Notes under the pieces: generated by a model
Database searches by the model: none
What the model saw: the letters and a program-made list of their open reading frames with translations, nothing else
What the model was told of the DNA's origin: nothing
In this document: piece by piece, positions 43,734-51,423 of the stretch
Numbering within the stretch: the stretch's first letter is position 1
How the letters are laid out: the number at the start of each line of letters is the position of its first letter
Program-made: the position numbers and the translations under genes
NCBI RefSeq assembly: GCF_039544265.1
Contig: NZ_BAABLI010000009.1
Coordinates: forward strand, 62,001 to 126,000
Reading direction: 5' to 3'
Source of the DNA: Corallincola platygyrae
GTDB taxonomy: Bacteria > Pseudomonadota > Gammaproteobacteria > Enterobacterales > Neiellaceae
DNA length: 64,000 nt

Positions 43734-44145
43734 CCAGCATCCCAGCCAACACGCCTGGGATCATCGCCAGACATAACCAAAGGCTTTCGGTGAAGGGGAC
43801 AAAGTATTCAGGTAGCAAGGAACAGAGCTGACTGGGTTGGGGAAAGGAGAACATCAACAGGCTGATACCCCAGTTGGGTAAAAACGCGACGCAAGAGGAA
43901 AGCAGAAACTGCTGATACTGATCTGCTTTGGGCTTGTCTGCGGTGTCATCTTCGCCTGCCGTGTAGCTAAAGGTCCAACGCCTGTTTAACACCCAGTTAG
44001 AACTCGCCGCGGACCAGAACGCTAAGGCCCTGGCAACGGGCAAGGGCAGCAGACTATGCAGGCATACCATCACCAGGCTATCGACAAAAAAGCCAAACCC
44101 GCCAACCAGCGCAAACTGCCCAACTTTTCTATAAGAGCTTTCCAT
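43690..44145 (-). CDS. GtrA-family membrane protein
   Basis: A 151-residue protein with four membrane helices and the GtrA pattern: YRKVGQFALVGGFGFFVDSLVM at the start, SAASSNWVLNRRWTFSY in the middle and LAGMLVNYQLADRWVF at the end. GtrA proteins are thought to flip polyprenyl-phosphate-linked sugars across the inner membrane. With the GtrB-like and ArnT-like genes on the same strand 2 kb away it completes a sugar loading, flipping and transfer set, interrupted by the two-component genes. Its 3' end overlaps the kinase gene tail to tail. Confidence 0.9.
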   Translation of the reverse strand: MESSYRKVGQFALVGGFGFFVDSLVMVCLHSLLPLPVARALAFWSAASSNWVLNRRWTFSYTAGEDDTADKPKADQYQQFLLSSCVAFLPNWGISLLMFSFPQPSQLCSLLPEYFVPFTESLWLCLAMIPGVLAGMLVNYQLADRWVFARA

Positions 44146-44235
44146 TTACTGCGAACCACATTCCAACACTTTTCTGAATAAAGCATGAGGCCGTTAGGGT
44201 GAAAAAAGTGTCAGTGGGTGGTGCTAGTAAACAGA

Positions 44236-44661
44236 TTAAGTAATCACACCACTAAATTCCTGATTACAGAACTTCAGTCTCAACTCTCTTTCATTCTCAA
44301 ACAGGCATCCAGCTTGATGCTCGATTAGTTGCGATGGAGAAAGGGTTTGTGGGGCTAAATAGGTAGAAGAAAAAACTTCTATCCCAGCTGGTAGGTTTTC
44401 GAAAGGCTCAAACACGTCAATGAATCCCAAGTATTCTTGAGTTACATCCTGGCCATATGGATTAACGAAGGATGTTTCCTTGGCGTATTTTTCAGCCTCC
44501 GCTTCACCCCATTTGATTGCGTCATCAAATGAACGCGCTTTTATTGAGACAACTCTCTCTTCAATCAGGACCAGATCGCTTCGATAGTGCTCGTCGATTG
44601 CAATTGGGTCACCATTGGCAACTGTTCGATAGAGTGTCTTGGCTGTGTAAACTGTCCACAT
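44236..44661 (-). CDS. DUF4288-like small protein
   Basis: A 141-residue soluble protein from ATG 44661 (MWTVYTAKTLYRTV). The features WTVYTAKTLYRT, LVLIEERVVSIKARSFDDAIKWGEAEAEKYA and YLGFIDVFEPFE recall the DUF4288 family, whose members often occur near immunity or stress genes; the family has no known function. A TTG at 44679 would add six residues. It is separated by 21 bases from the next gene upstream on the same strand. The family assignment is from memory and moderate. Confidence 0.55.
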   Translation of the reverse strand: MWTVYTAKTLYRTVANGDPIAIDEHYRSDLVLIEERVVSIKARSFDDAIKWGEAEAEKYAKETSFVNPYGQDVTQEYLGFIDVFEPFENLPAGIEVFSSTYLAPQTLSPSQLIEHQAGCLFENERELRLKFCNQEFSGVIT

Positions 44662-44682
44662 GGCAGTGTTTCTTCCCAAAGC

Positions 44683-45054
44683 TTAAAAAACCATCGCATG
44701 GTCCACAAGGTAGCGTCCTTCCTTAAAAACCAGCACAATTTCAGCGACAAACTCCCCTTCAGCTTTTGAGCAATACTGTTTCCATATCACAGCCGCAGAA
44801 TCCGGACGCCTGAATACGGCCACGGGCTCTCGATGCAGCCACTGGCCTTTCTCCCGCTGATAGCGAGTACACACCTTCTGCAGATGTTCTGGCGTCACAA
44901 TCGCCTTGGCTCGGTCGGTGAAATCACGCACATGTTTGTCGTGATTAATCTCAGTCGAGCCTTGCATCAGGTTATCCATAATGGGATTAGCGATATCCCA
45001 GATTTCCTGTTCTGACAGCGATTCGAAGTCCATCTGATTTTCTATTGATGTCAT
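44683..45054 (-). CDS. Hypothetical protein
   Basis: A 123-residue soluble protein from ATG 45054, which overlaps or abuts the preceding reductase-like gene (stop at 45059). An upstream TTG at 45072 would lie inside that gene. The sequence is mixed alpha/beta with no signal or membrane segment (SLSEQEIWDIANPIMDNLMQGSTEIN, AKAIVTPEHLQKVCTRYQREKG, FVAEIVLVFKEGRYLVDHAMVF). The last stretch recalls the beta-sheet of small NTF2-like or DUF4019-type proteins, but I do not recognise a family. Its close spacing suggests cotranscription with the reductase-like gene. Confidence 0.6.
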   Translation of the reverse strand: MTSIENQMDFESLSEQEIWDIANPIMDNLMQGSTEINHDKHVRDFTDRAKAIVTPEHLQKVCTRYQREKGQWLHREPVAVFRRPDSAAVIWKQYCSKAEGEFVAEIVLVFKEGRYLVDHAMVF

Positions 45055-45058
45055 TGGC

Positions 45059-45589
45059 TTAACGCTCGACAACGTAGTGGGTTTTAACCAGTTGATTTAG
45101 CAATACTCCTGAGGACGTTAGCTTTAATCGTACCGATTTTTCGCTATGGCCAAACAAACGAATACCCTCACCCAGGATGACAGGTACGGTGGTGATAATA
45201 AGCTCATCGATTAGATCCTCGCGGATAAAGCTTTGAATCAGTGCGCCACCATCAATGTAAAAAGCCGAATGACCTTCGGCTTTGAGCTTTGAGAGCATCT
45301 GGTGAGGGCTACCATTAACGATAAAAGCCTTGCCATTCAGTGTCTCGGGTATCTCCGTTAGTTGACTGGAAGCGACATACACAGGTTTATCGTAAGGCCA
45401 CTGACCAAAGCTCAAAACTTTTTCATAGGTGTTTCGGCCCATAATCAGGGCATCTACCTGAGACATGAACTCGGTAAATCCGAAATCATCATGGGTAGGG
45501 TTATCAATTTGCTCCAGCCAGTCCAGCTCGCCATTAGGGCCTGCAATATAACCATCTAGGCTTTGAGCTATGTATACGATATTGGTCAT
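45059..45589 (-). CDS. Dihydrofolate-reductase-like (RibD C-terminal domain) protein
   Basis: A 176-residue protein of the RibD-C/DHFR-like superfamily represented by Bacillus YwjB. Signatures are IVYIAQSLDGYIAGPNGELDWLEQ, ALIMGRNTYEKVLSFGQWPY, the mid-region FYIDGGALIQSFIREDLIDELIITTVPVILGEG, and RLFGH. These proteins bind NADPH, but most have no assigned substrate and are not true folate reductases. The ATG at 45589 is preferred over a TTG two codons earlier. It lies among other small genes on the same strand. Confidence 0.88.
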   Translation of the reverse strand: MTNIVYIAQSLDGYIAGPNGELDWLEQIDNPTHDDFGFTEFMSQVDALIMGRNTYEKVLSFGQWPYDKPVYVASSQLTEIPETLNGKAFIVNGSPHQMLSKLKAEGHSAFYIDGGALIQSFIREDLIDELIITTVPVILGEGIRLFGHSEKSVRLKLTSSGVLLNQLVKTHYVVER

Positions 45590-45641
45590 CTTCAATCTCT
45601 GAGAGGAATGTGGCGAAGCCGACTCCCGCTAAATTCTCGGA

Positions 45642-45998
45642 TTACTGAGGTATAGGCAAGTCATGGGCGCGCAGAAAGCTTAACTTGTCCCAGTAGCCTC
45701 GCTGAAAAACGATTAAACCATCTTTGATTTGAAAGAAACCGCAACCTCGTAAACCAACAGGGTCCTTCCACTCCAGAATGGCCCAATCACCGTCCTGTAA
45801 AATCTGCTCAATAATGCAGGTCATCTCTGCATTGGCAAACTCAGCAGTAAACATAGCGTGAATGGCTGTTTTTCCTATGACGGGCTCGTTTGCCACTTGA
45901 TGGTTGACGGCGTTTGGGGCGTAGAAATCAGCGAGCTTGTCAGCATCCCCCTCATTGAAGGCGAGAACCCACTGTTCGACGATCTGCTTTGGTTGCAT
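45642..45998 (-). CDS. NTF2-like (SnoaL-type) protein
   Basis: A 118-residue protein with the cone-shaped NTF2/SnoaL fold pattern: IVEQWVLAFNEGDADKLADFYAPNAVNHQVANEP at the start, a central AIHAMFTAEFANAEMTCIIEQIL, and GDWAILEWKDPVGLRGCGFFQIKDGLIVFQRGYWDKLS at the end. Members may be small enzymes or ligand-binding proteins; nothing here points to a substrate. The ATG at 45998 is chosen, with a GTG four codons upstream as an alternative. Confidence 0.82.
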   Translation of the reverse strand: MQPKQIVEQWVLAFNEGDADKLADFYAPNAVNHQVANEPVIGKTAIHAMFTAEFANAEMTCIIEQILQDGDWAILEWKDPVGLRGCGFFQIKDGLIVFQRGYWDKLSFLRAHDLPIPQ

Positions 45999-46092
45999 TG
46001 GATAACACACTGATTAACGTTGTTGACTAGCAGCATATGACCGAATACTTAGTTTTTAAAGCGCCGATTTGGGGCAAAGTGTCGGTGATCTC

Positions 46093-46296
46093 CTAGAGCG
46101 CAAACACGTAGATAAGCGCCGCTAGTTCAGCAATAAAAAACAAAGTGCTGAAAAGCAGGTCAAAGACACTGCCGAAGATTGACATGCGCGCGTATTCCTC
46201 GCGAACAACTGTGCGGTATTGTGCAGAGCACAGCCATAGCCAGCCTCGGTAAACCCAATGTACCGAACTAGCCAACTCTCCTATTACGTCAAGCAA
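46093..46296 (-). CDS. Small hydrophobic hypothetical protein
   Basis: A possible 67-residue protein beginning with TTG at 46296. A C-terminal hydrophobic region (SVFDLLFSTLFFIAELAALIYVFAL) could form one or two membrane helices, after a short Trp- and Arg-rich part (WVYRGWLWLCSAQYR). There is no strong ribosome site and no family I know. The amino-acid pattern is plausible for a real small membrane protein, but it may be spurious. Confidence 0.4.
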   Translation of the reverse strand: MLDVIGELASSVHWVYRGWLWLCSAQYRTVVREEYARMSIFGSVFDLLFSTLFFIAELAALIYVFAL

Positions 46297-46688
46297 CGTT
46301 TTATCCTTTTAACTATCAATATTTTCAATGCCCTCAATGGTTACATCACTCAACTTTGGAGGGAATTTAGCCCAGATTGGAAGTTGGGTTATCAGTCATC
46401 AGACGCCCGGCTGGCAATTTGATAAGGAGTTCGCTTTGAACACTAAAGCTGAAAGCCGAGTTGTACCGTATGTAATTATGATAAATAAATATTGCAACTA
46501 ACAAACATTTAAATTTGAAAGTAATCAATATTGGATTGATGTAAATCTAAAGCTGAGGTTTTCCATGCCTAAATATAAATTGACTGTGTTTTATGCCCTA
46601 AGTGCACTGAAAGCTAATTGGTTTTATCGCAAAGCAATTGATTCATTTGGAATGATTATAGATAAATAAAAAATCTACCCGCCCATCG
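46297..46688. other. A+T-rich intergenic region with at most one tiny gene
   Basis: About 390 bases with markedly more A and T than the flanking genes, opening the A+T-rich stretch that runs to about 48.5 kb. Apart from the 34-codon frame at 46565 I see no gene, RNA or clear terminator. It may hold the left edge of an acquired toxin/immunity cassette. Confidence 0.5.
46565..46669 (+). CDS. Possible 34-residue small protein
   Basis: A short ATG frame (begins MPKYKLTVFYALSALKAN, ends GMIIDK) preceded by GAGG about eight bases upstream. The product would be basic with a mildly hydrophobic first half. It stands on the opposite strand to its neighbours. Only the ribosome site and plausible composition support it. 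Confidence 0.25.
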   Translation: MPKYKLTVFYALSALKANWFYRKAIDSFGMIIDK

Positions 46689-47051
46689 CTATCCTAAGAT
46701 CTCTTTGATTTTACTATTAGAGATTGCAACCCATGAATCATCTTTACTTGATTGAAGTAAGAACCCATCTGCATTACCTGAATTTATTATCATTTCAAGT
46801 GCTTTTTCCCCTCTCATTCCAGCGACCCTTTTTCCTGCTGCAGCCCCACTCCGACTGGTGTGGAATACAACCATCTTATTTCCATCAATATCGGCTGTTT
46901 GTAAAGATATCTTATTGCCAGATTCTTCGACAACGGAGAAAATCTCACTAGTCTTGATTAAAGAATATAGCTCTGGTTTGCTATCATTTGAATTGGATTC
47001 GGCCAATGAAGATATTATTTCATCCATTTGTTTCACACTAAGTTCACTCAT
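46689..47051 (-). CDS. Hypothetical protein, possible immunity-type gene
   Basis: A 120-residue soluble acidic protein. The N-terminal half is helical (MSELSVKQMDEIISSLAESNSN, YSLIKTSEIFSVVEE). The second half has the short strands ISLQTADIDGNKMVVFHTSRSGAA and a closing helix, a layout that recalls SseB-like or small immunity proteins. I do not recognise a family. The codon usage is A+T-rich like the rest of the cassette and the gene lies downstream of the toxin on the same strand, so an immunity role is possible. Confidence 0.55.
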   Translation of the reverse strand: MSELSVKQMDEIISSLAESNSNDSKPELYSLIKTSEIFSVVEESGNKISLQTADIDGNKMVVFHTSRSGAAAGKRVAGMRGEKALEMIINSGNADGFLLQSSKDDSWVAISNSKIKEILG

Positions 47052-47385
47052 GAGTTTTATCCAAATTTTTAATAATTGACACCCTCAAATTACTCTAAAT
47101 TGAAACAGGCTTAATTGGATTTCCCTATAATGATTAATGCAGGGTGAAAATTACACGAATCATGGTAAGGCGAAGGTTTTTAGTTGGGTAATATTGTTCA
47201 TATATTGACTTGGTAAGGGTTGCCGTTGTAGGGTATAACTCAATCAAATTTATCTTGCCTTCCCCATGCATCCCACAGGGAAAGCAATTGTTTATTTCAG
47301 CTCTATATTTTATATAAGTAGATTTTTAATCTTTTGGGTCTTCACAACGCAGCTGAACAATCAGGTGTTAATACTCATAACCAGA
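47052..47385. other. A+T-rich non-coding stretch
   Basis: A gap of 334 bases between two small genes of the toxin/immunity cassette. It contains no convincing frame or hairpin terminator on either strand. Confidence 0.5.
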
Positions 47386-47661
47386 TTAGTCATCCAATAG
47401 CTCTGACACTCTATCAATGAGCTTTTTTACTTTTAATTCTTCAGGGCTGGCGAGTTCTCTAGAAGAAGTAATTCCAAATGTGAATAGCGTTCCTGGTGGT
47501 AATTCTTCTTTTGGGTTTAAACCGTTCTTTGACTTTTGCTCTATAAATTCAAGTTGATTTATAATACTAAGAAGAGCCGTGGAATCTGGGTGCTTCACAT
47601 AAAGAGATTTAACTTTTAGCAAAGCTTTAGTGGTTTGTTCTTTCAATAGCTTAAAGTTCAA
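47386..47661 (-). CDS. Tsi6-like immunity protein
   Basis: A 91-residue all-helical protein. The first 45 residues (TTKALLKVKSLYVKHPDSTALLSIINQLEFIEQ) follow the same pattern as Tsi6 of Pseudomonas aeruginosa: a helix, a P-x-S/Y turn, then a helix with LLS-x-x-x-QL-x-x-I. Tsi6 neutralises the NAD(P)-degrading effector Tse6. The second part (PPGTLFTFGITSSRELASPEELKVKKLIDRVSELLDD) is a linker and closing helix. It lies on the toxin strand 820 bases beyond the toxin gene. The family call rests on pattern matching by eye. Confidence 0.5.
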   Translation of the reverse strand: MNFKLLKEQTTKALLKVKSLYVKHPDSTALLSIINQLEFIEQKSKNGLNPKEELPPGTLFTFGITSSRELASPEELKVKKLIDRVSELLDD

Positions 47662-47715
47662 ATTGAAGACCCATCTATGGTTGTATTTTCAAAGCCTTTT
47701 AAAATCTATAATCGC

Positions 47716-47826
47716 TCAAGACTTTAAACCTATCAAAGAGGTTTTCATTAGGTTAAGTATATCTTCAGAAGTATCAGCAGGTGGCTTGAAGTATATTCTT
47801 ATTTCATTCCTGTACTTATACCCCCT
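47716..47826 (-). pseudogene. Remnant of a small gene, perhaps an immunity gene
   Basis: The minus strand has an open frame of 36 codons bounded by TAG upstream and TGA downstream, with no usable start. The translation runs YRNEIRIYFKPPADTSEDI and ends LMKTSLIGLKS, which looks like the C-terminus of a real protein. It lies between the Tsi6-like gene and the 203-residue gene, in the same orientation. The simplest reading is an immunity or small cassette gene that lost its 5' part. Confidence 0.4.
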
Positions 47827-47868
47827 CTAAAAATTATTTTAAGCTATCATGCCTGTTAATCTTACACG

Positions 47869-48480
47869 CTAGCTAGATGAACTGTAACCAATAGATTTCA
47901 TCAGTTCTAAAAGATAATGTTTCTTGTTTATATCACCACTTCTTAGAACTATGTAGTGTTTCTTATATTCTTCATCCCCAAACTCAAAACCCATGATAGA
48001 CAATACTTTCTGGACACCCTGGATGAAGGTGGTTTTATCACTCTCTTCATTAACCAGAGTTATCAACTGTTCTAGCCAAGTTGACTTGACATCTTTCACT
48101 GGAAAATAATTTATGGCTAAATTTCTGGCATCTGTAATTGAGCTTGAAAAGGCTGCAATTAGTCCGGTAACACAAAAATCAAGCTCACCATCCAGCTTGT
48201 ATTTTTGCATGTGGAATTCAACTTTAGCTTCGTCACTCATTGATTCAAATAGTTTTTTTTCTCCGAGCTTTTTTAAAGCCATAATATCATCAATTAAAAA
48301 AAGAAATGAAACAGTCTCTCTACTTATAGAAACAGTTTCTCTACCAATTACAAAGTCAAACACATCAGCTCTATTACTAGAATTTATTTCTGAAATTAAA
48401 AATTCTGGCGGCCCATCAAGCCTAGCTCTTCCATATGAACTATAGTAATCGTTTAGTAGGTTTTTTAGTTTTTCATCCAT
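47869..48480 (-). CDS. Putative immunity protein of the adjacent toxin
   Basis: A 203-residue soluble, mainly helical protein (MDEKLKNLLNDYYSSYGRARLDGPPEFLISEINSS-type start; a helical middle with VTGLIAAFSSSITDARNLAINYF; YLLELMKSIGYSSSS at the end). I recognise no family. Its ATG follows the toxin stop with a one-base gap, the usual place for the cognate immunity gene of a polymorphic toxin, and its codon use is A+T-rich like the toxin's last part. The immunity role is inferred only from this position and orientation. Confidence 0.6.
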   Translation of the reverse strand: MDEKLKNLLNDYYSSYGRARLDGPPEFLISEINSSNRADVFDFVIGRETVSISRETVSFLFLIDDIMALKKLGEKKLFESMSDEAKVEFHMQKYKLDGELDFCVTGLIAAFSSSITDARNLAINYFPVKDVKSTWLEQLITLVNEESDKTTFIQGVQKVLSIMGFEFGDEEYKKHYIVLRSGDINKKHYLLELMKSIGYSSSS

Positions 48481-48481
48481 T

Positions 48482-50539
48482 CTAATTTACCGGAGTGTAT
48501 TCCATTAAGGTATTTACATAGGTTTGGGGAAGCTCTGCATAAGTTCCATCAGATTTAACAACGTGAATAGATAAGCTATCAACCTCACCCATAAGAATTT
48601 TATCTTTAACCAATGCTTTTTCCTTATTATGCCAAATAGTTCCTGGATCCCATAACTTATTATCTGTCTGAATTAAGTTTACTTTTCCGCTTATCCCATC
48701 TGCATACTTTTCAGATACTTGACTCCATAGGTCTTTTGACCATGGTGGGGGCCCCTCTCCTTCACTCCATACATGCCCAGTATCCCATTGGTCAATAATC
48801 TTCCCACCTAAGGTAGTTTCAAGTGTCACTCCATCTATGTTTTGGGCAAACTCTTTTGCTTTGTCTGGACTACCAGACCAAAATACCGCTCCATCTTTAG
48901 GAGAGGTTACATCTAACCTTTCTATGACCTCGTCCCAGGATTGTTCTGGACTTCTCGGCAAGTAAGGGCGGAGAATATCTCGAGCCTCTTCAATTCTCTG
49001 TCTAGCTAATACCGCATTTCCAGATTTTTCAGCTAAGGACGCCTCTTTTGATAATCTGGATATTTCAGCTCTGTCCTCTGCAGCTGTCCTAATGAATCTT
49101 TTAGTCTGTCCCTCTGCAATATCTGCCCCTTCAGGCTTATCCAGTTTCGCCTCAATCTTGCCGTTGGTTGCTCCACTCTGCTTCTTAAACTTAGCTTTCT
49201 TCTTCAGTTGTTTGGCGAGTTGCTGGAACAGTGCGCCGAGCTTTTTAAGTTTGGCTAACTTACTGGCACCCAAGGCAACGGCGGCAGCACCGCCGGTGGC
49301 TACGGCGAGCAATGCGGCAAGTACAATTTCGAAAACTGCGCCGCCGCCTATCTCGGTTAGTTCGGTATGGTGTTGCAGGCTGACATAGTCTTTACCGAAT
49401 TTGACCAGTTGCGCTTGTGTCTCGGCGTCATCATAGACAAAGCTGGCAACTTCATAGGCTTCCGCCATCATCTCTTTGGTGATCTGGCTCGGATCAAAGC
49501 CAAGCGCTTTGACCAGTGCCTGGTGCTCTGAATCCTGCCATTTGGATACAAATGTCGTGGACCAATCATCTGATTCTAAGTTGTAGGCCTGCCAGGCTGC
49601 ACCTACAGCACGTTTGAGTTGCTGCTGAGGGTGAACAAGGTCATAGACGTTGTAAGCAAATTCAGCCGTATCTTTGCCAGCATTCCACAGGCCAGTGAGC
49701 AGTGCACCTGTGCTAACCGCGGCTTTCTCCGCTAGGTTGAGCTCATCATAAGTTGCCTTTCTCGCTTCAAATTCCGCTCTTTCATCCACCAAAATACCTG
49801 CCAAGGCGGCACTGATTTTTGAGCGCGTGGCAAAAATAGCAGACTCATCTGGTTGTTCACCAAACTCGACATGTGCGGTCGCCGGTTTCAGGTTGTCATG
49901 GTGCGCTTTACCATTGCCATCAAGTGTTCCAGACAGCACCTCTCCGGTAGATAGTGTGGCTGTATAGGGAAGTCCAATCGCAGGCTTACCATTGGGTAAT
50001 ACAGCTAGCAGATCCAGCGTTTCGAGTATTGGCGCTGCTTGTTTGCCACCTTGAACGGTAGGCGCGGATGTACCTAACCCAGGGGTGTTTTTTGTTGCTT
50101 CTGCTTTTACCGCGGGATCTGGTGTTTCGGAGCGAGATGCCATCGGCACCTGTTTCCATAGGTGTGCAGGGCGATTGGCTTCAATTTGTGTGGGCTCTTT
50201 GAATACTAACAATTCGCCAGATGCCATTAGTTTGGCGAGTTCACTCCTGAGTTGATGGTCTGTTTTGCTCTCCATTCCCCAATGGGTGGGTCTCACTTGC
50301 TTGTAGAGCTCGCGAATGCAGAACTGTATACCCCAAGAGTCGCAGTGGCTTGTTAATAGTTGCTGACCGTACGCGGGCATTCTGTATAGATGCAATGCCT
50401 CGTCGATTGGTTTGTCCAAGTTATTCGTCGGGCAGCGAAACACAAATGCGTTTGCAACAGCATCAACGAGCAGTGTTCTGGAAAGGCGAGCTTCCCTACC
50501 TTGCGGTGTTTGACAGAACCAGTCACTTTCAGTCGTCAT
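48482..50539 (-). CDS. Modular polymorphic toxin, probable secretion-system effector
   Basis: A 685-residue protein. Residues 1-130 form a domain I cannot name (DAVANAFVFRCPTNNLDKPIDEALHLYRMP). Residues 183-228 carry a carboxypeptidase-regulatory-like motif (IGLPYTATLSTGEVLSGTLD) typical of T6SS-linked effectors. At about 398-428 there is a hydrophobic Ala/Gly-rich segment, then a Lys-rich stretch. The last 140 residues are a toxin-like domain (AVFWSGSPDKAKEFAQNIDG, GVTLETTLGGKIIDQW). The 5' part has the base composition of its flanks, while the C-terminal part is more A+T-rich, as when toxin tips are swapped. The next gene is the likely immunity gene. Toxic activity is not identified; an NAD-targeting domain is one possibility. 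Confidence 0.72.
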   Translation of the reverse strand: MTTESDWFCQTPQGREARLSRTLLVDAVANAFVFRCPTNNLDKPIDEALHLYRMPAYGQQLLTSHCDSWGIQFCIRELYKQVRPTHWGMESKTDHQLRSELAKLMASGELLVFKEPTQIEANRPAHLWKQVPMASRSETPDPAVKAEATKNTPGLGTSAPTVQGGKQAAPILETLDLLAVLPNGKPAIGLPYTATLSTGEVLSGTLDGNGKAHHDNLKPATAHVEFGEQPDESAIFATRSKISAALAGILVDERAEFEARKATYDELNLAEKAAVSTGALLTGLWNAGKDTAEFAYNVYDLVHPQQQLKRAVGAAWQAYNLESDDWSTTFVSKWQDSEHQALVKALGFDPSQITKEMMAEAYEVASFVYDDAETQAQLVKFGKDYVSLQHHTELTEIGGGAVFEIVLAALLAVATGGAAAVALGASKLAKLKKLGALFQQLAKQLKKKAKFKKQSGATNGKIEAKLDKPEGADIAEGQTKRFIRTAAEDRAEISRLSKEASLAEKSGNAVLARQRIEEARDILRPYLPRSPEQSWDEVIERLDVTSPKDGAVFWSGSPDKAKEFAQNIDGVTLETTLGGKIIDQWDTGHVWSEGEGPPPWSKDLWSQVSEKYADGISGKVNLIQTDNKLWDPGTIWHNKEKALVKDKILMGEVDSLSIHVVKSDGTYAELPQTYVNTLMEYTPVN

Positions 50540-50892
50540 AAGCGCCTCATCCTGAGCGGACTTATGAGTTGGCGGTACATTATCACTGTCCTTGTGAAAT
50601 TGTGTTCAGCTAATCCTAGCTGGAATTTGATGATCAGAGCGTGACAATAACACCATATGAATTCAGAGGAAATATGCGCCAAAAAGGTTAGGTGGTGCTA
50701 ATTAAGTTACACTTTTAATAGCTTTTTCAAAGCTGAGTTCTGGGTGTTAAAACCAATATGTTCAGTCACTGCTTCATCCACTAGTGTATGAGGGCGATTT
50801 GCCGGACGAACGTCCACTATTAGTCTGAAAGTGTTAGGCTGACGAGGTAGCCCTGAACGTCAAGTCTCGCTAAAAAGCTCCGGCTGGATGCA
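50540..50892. other. Non-coding gap between greB and the toxin gene
   Basis: About 350 bases with the toxin's likely promoter (to the left) and the end of the greB transcript (to the right). No protein-like frame or strong terminator was found. A short imperfect inverted repeat (AGCTTTTTCAAAGCT near 50720) is the only structure noted. Confidence 0.5.
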
Positions 50893-51369
50893 CTAACCCT
50901 TCGGATACTCAATTGAGTTAATAAACCAGGTTTTCTCCCCTTCAGGGGTTCTGACGATGGCTTCGTCGTCCACCTCTTTTTTCAGCAGGGCACGCGCCAT
51001 GGGGGAGTCGATGGAGATATAGTCATTCCGACCAAAGATCTCATCGTAACCCACGATTCGGAACTTGAGTTCTTCACCGGTTTCACTTTCTACTTCAACC
51101 CAGGCACCAAAGAATACCTTGCCCTCCTGCTCTGGGGCGTAATCCACGATTTTGAGTCGCTCCAACGCTTTGCGGATATAGCGGACGCGGCGGTCTATTT
51201 CGCGCAGGCGTTTTTTGTTGTACTGGTAGTCAGCGTTTTCGCTGCGATCACCCAGGCTGGCTGCCCACGTCACTTTCTTGGTGGTTTCCGGACGCTCGGT
51301 ACGCCAGAGGTGTTCCAACTCCTGTTTCAGTTGGTTGTAACCTTCGCGGGTGATTAACGGTGTTCTCAT
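50893..51369 (-). CDS. greB: Transcription elongation factor GreB
   Basis: Rescues backtracked RNA polymerase by promoting cleavage of the RNA 3' end. The 158-residue length equals that of E. coli GreB. The N-terminal coiled coil is ITREGYNQLKQELEHLWRTERPETTKKVTWAASLGDRSENADYQ-like, with the acidic DRSENADYQYNK tip. The C-terminal globular domain has VFFGAWVEVESETGEELKF and NDYISIDSPMARALL. It lies 54 bases after the eCIS operon on the same strand, as a housekeeping gene next to the accessory region. A decayed partial copy is at 38856. Confidence 0.96.
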   Translation of the reverse strand: MRTPLITREGYNQLKQELEHLWRTERPETTKKVTWAASLGDRSENADYQYNKKRLREIDRRVRYIRKALERLKIVDYAPEQEGKVFFGAWVEVESETGEELKFRIVGYDEIFGRNDYISIDSPMARALLKKEVDDEAIVRTPEGEKTWFINSIEYPKG

Positions 51370-51423
51370 CGGTTCAATTTGGTTTTTTACTTGCTGCTCA
51401 GCGGATTATGCCACTAATCTGAC

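Noticed and set aside
47630..47830. 66-residue plus-strand frame in the immunity array
   Set aside because: It is the antisense of the coding remnant at 47716-47826 and lacks a ribosome site.
48482..50539. Assigning the toxin to a T6SS cluster
   Set aside because: It carries a motif common in T6SS effectors, but no T6SS structural gene is in the window; delivery route left open.
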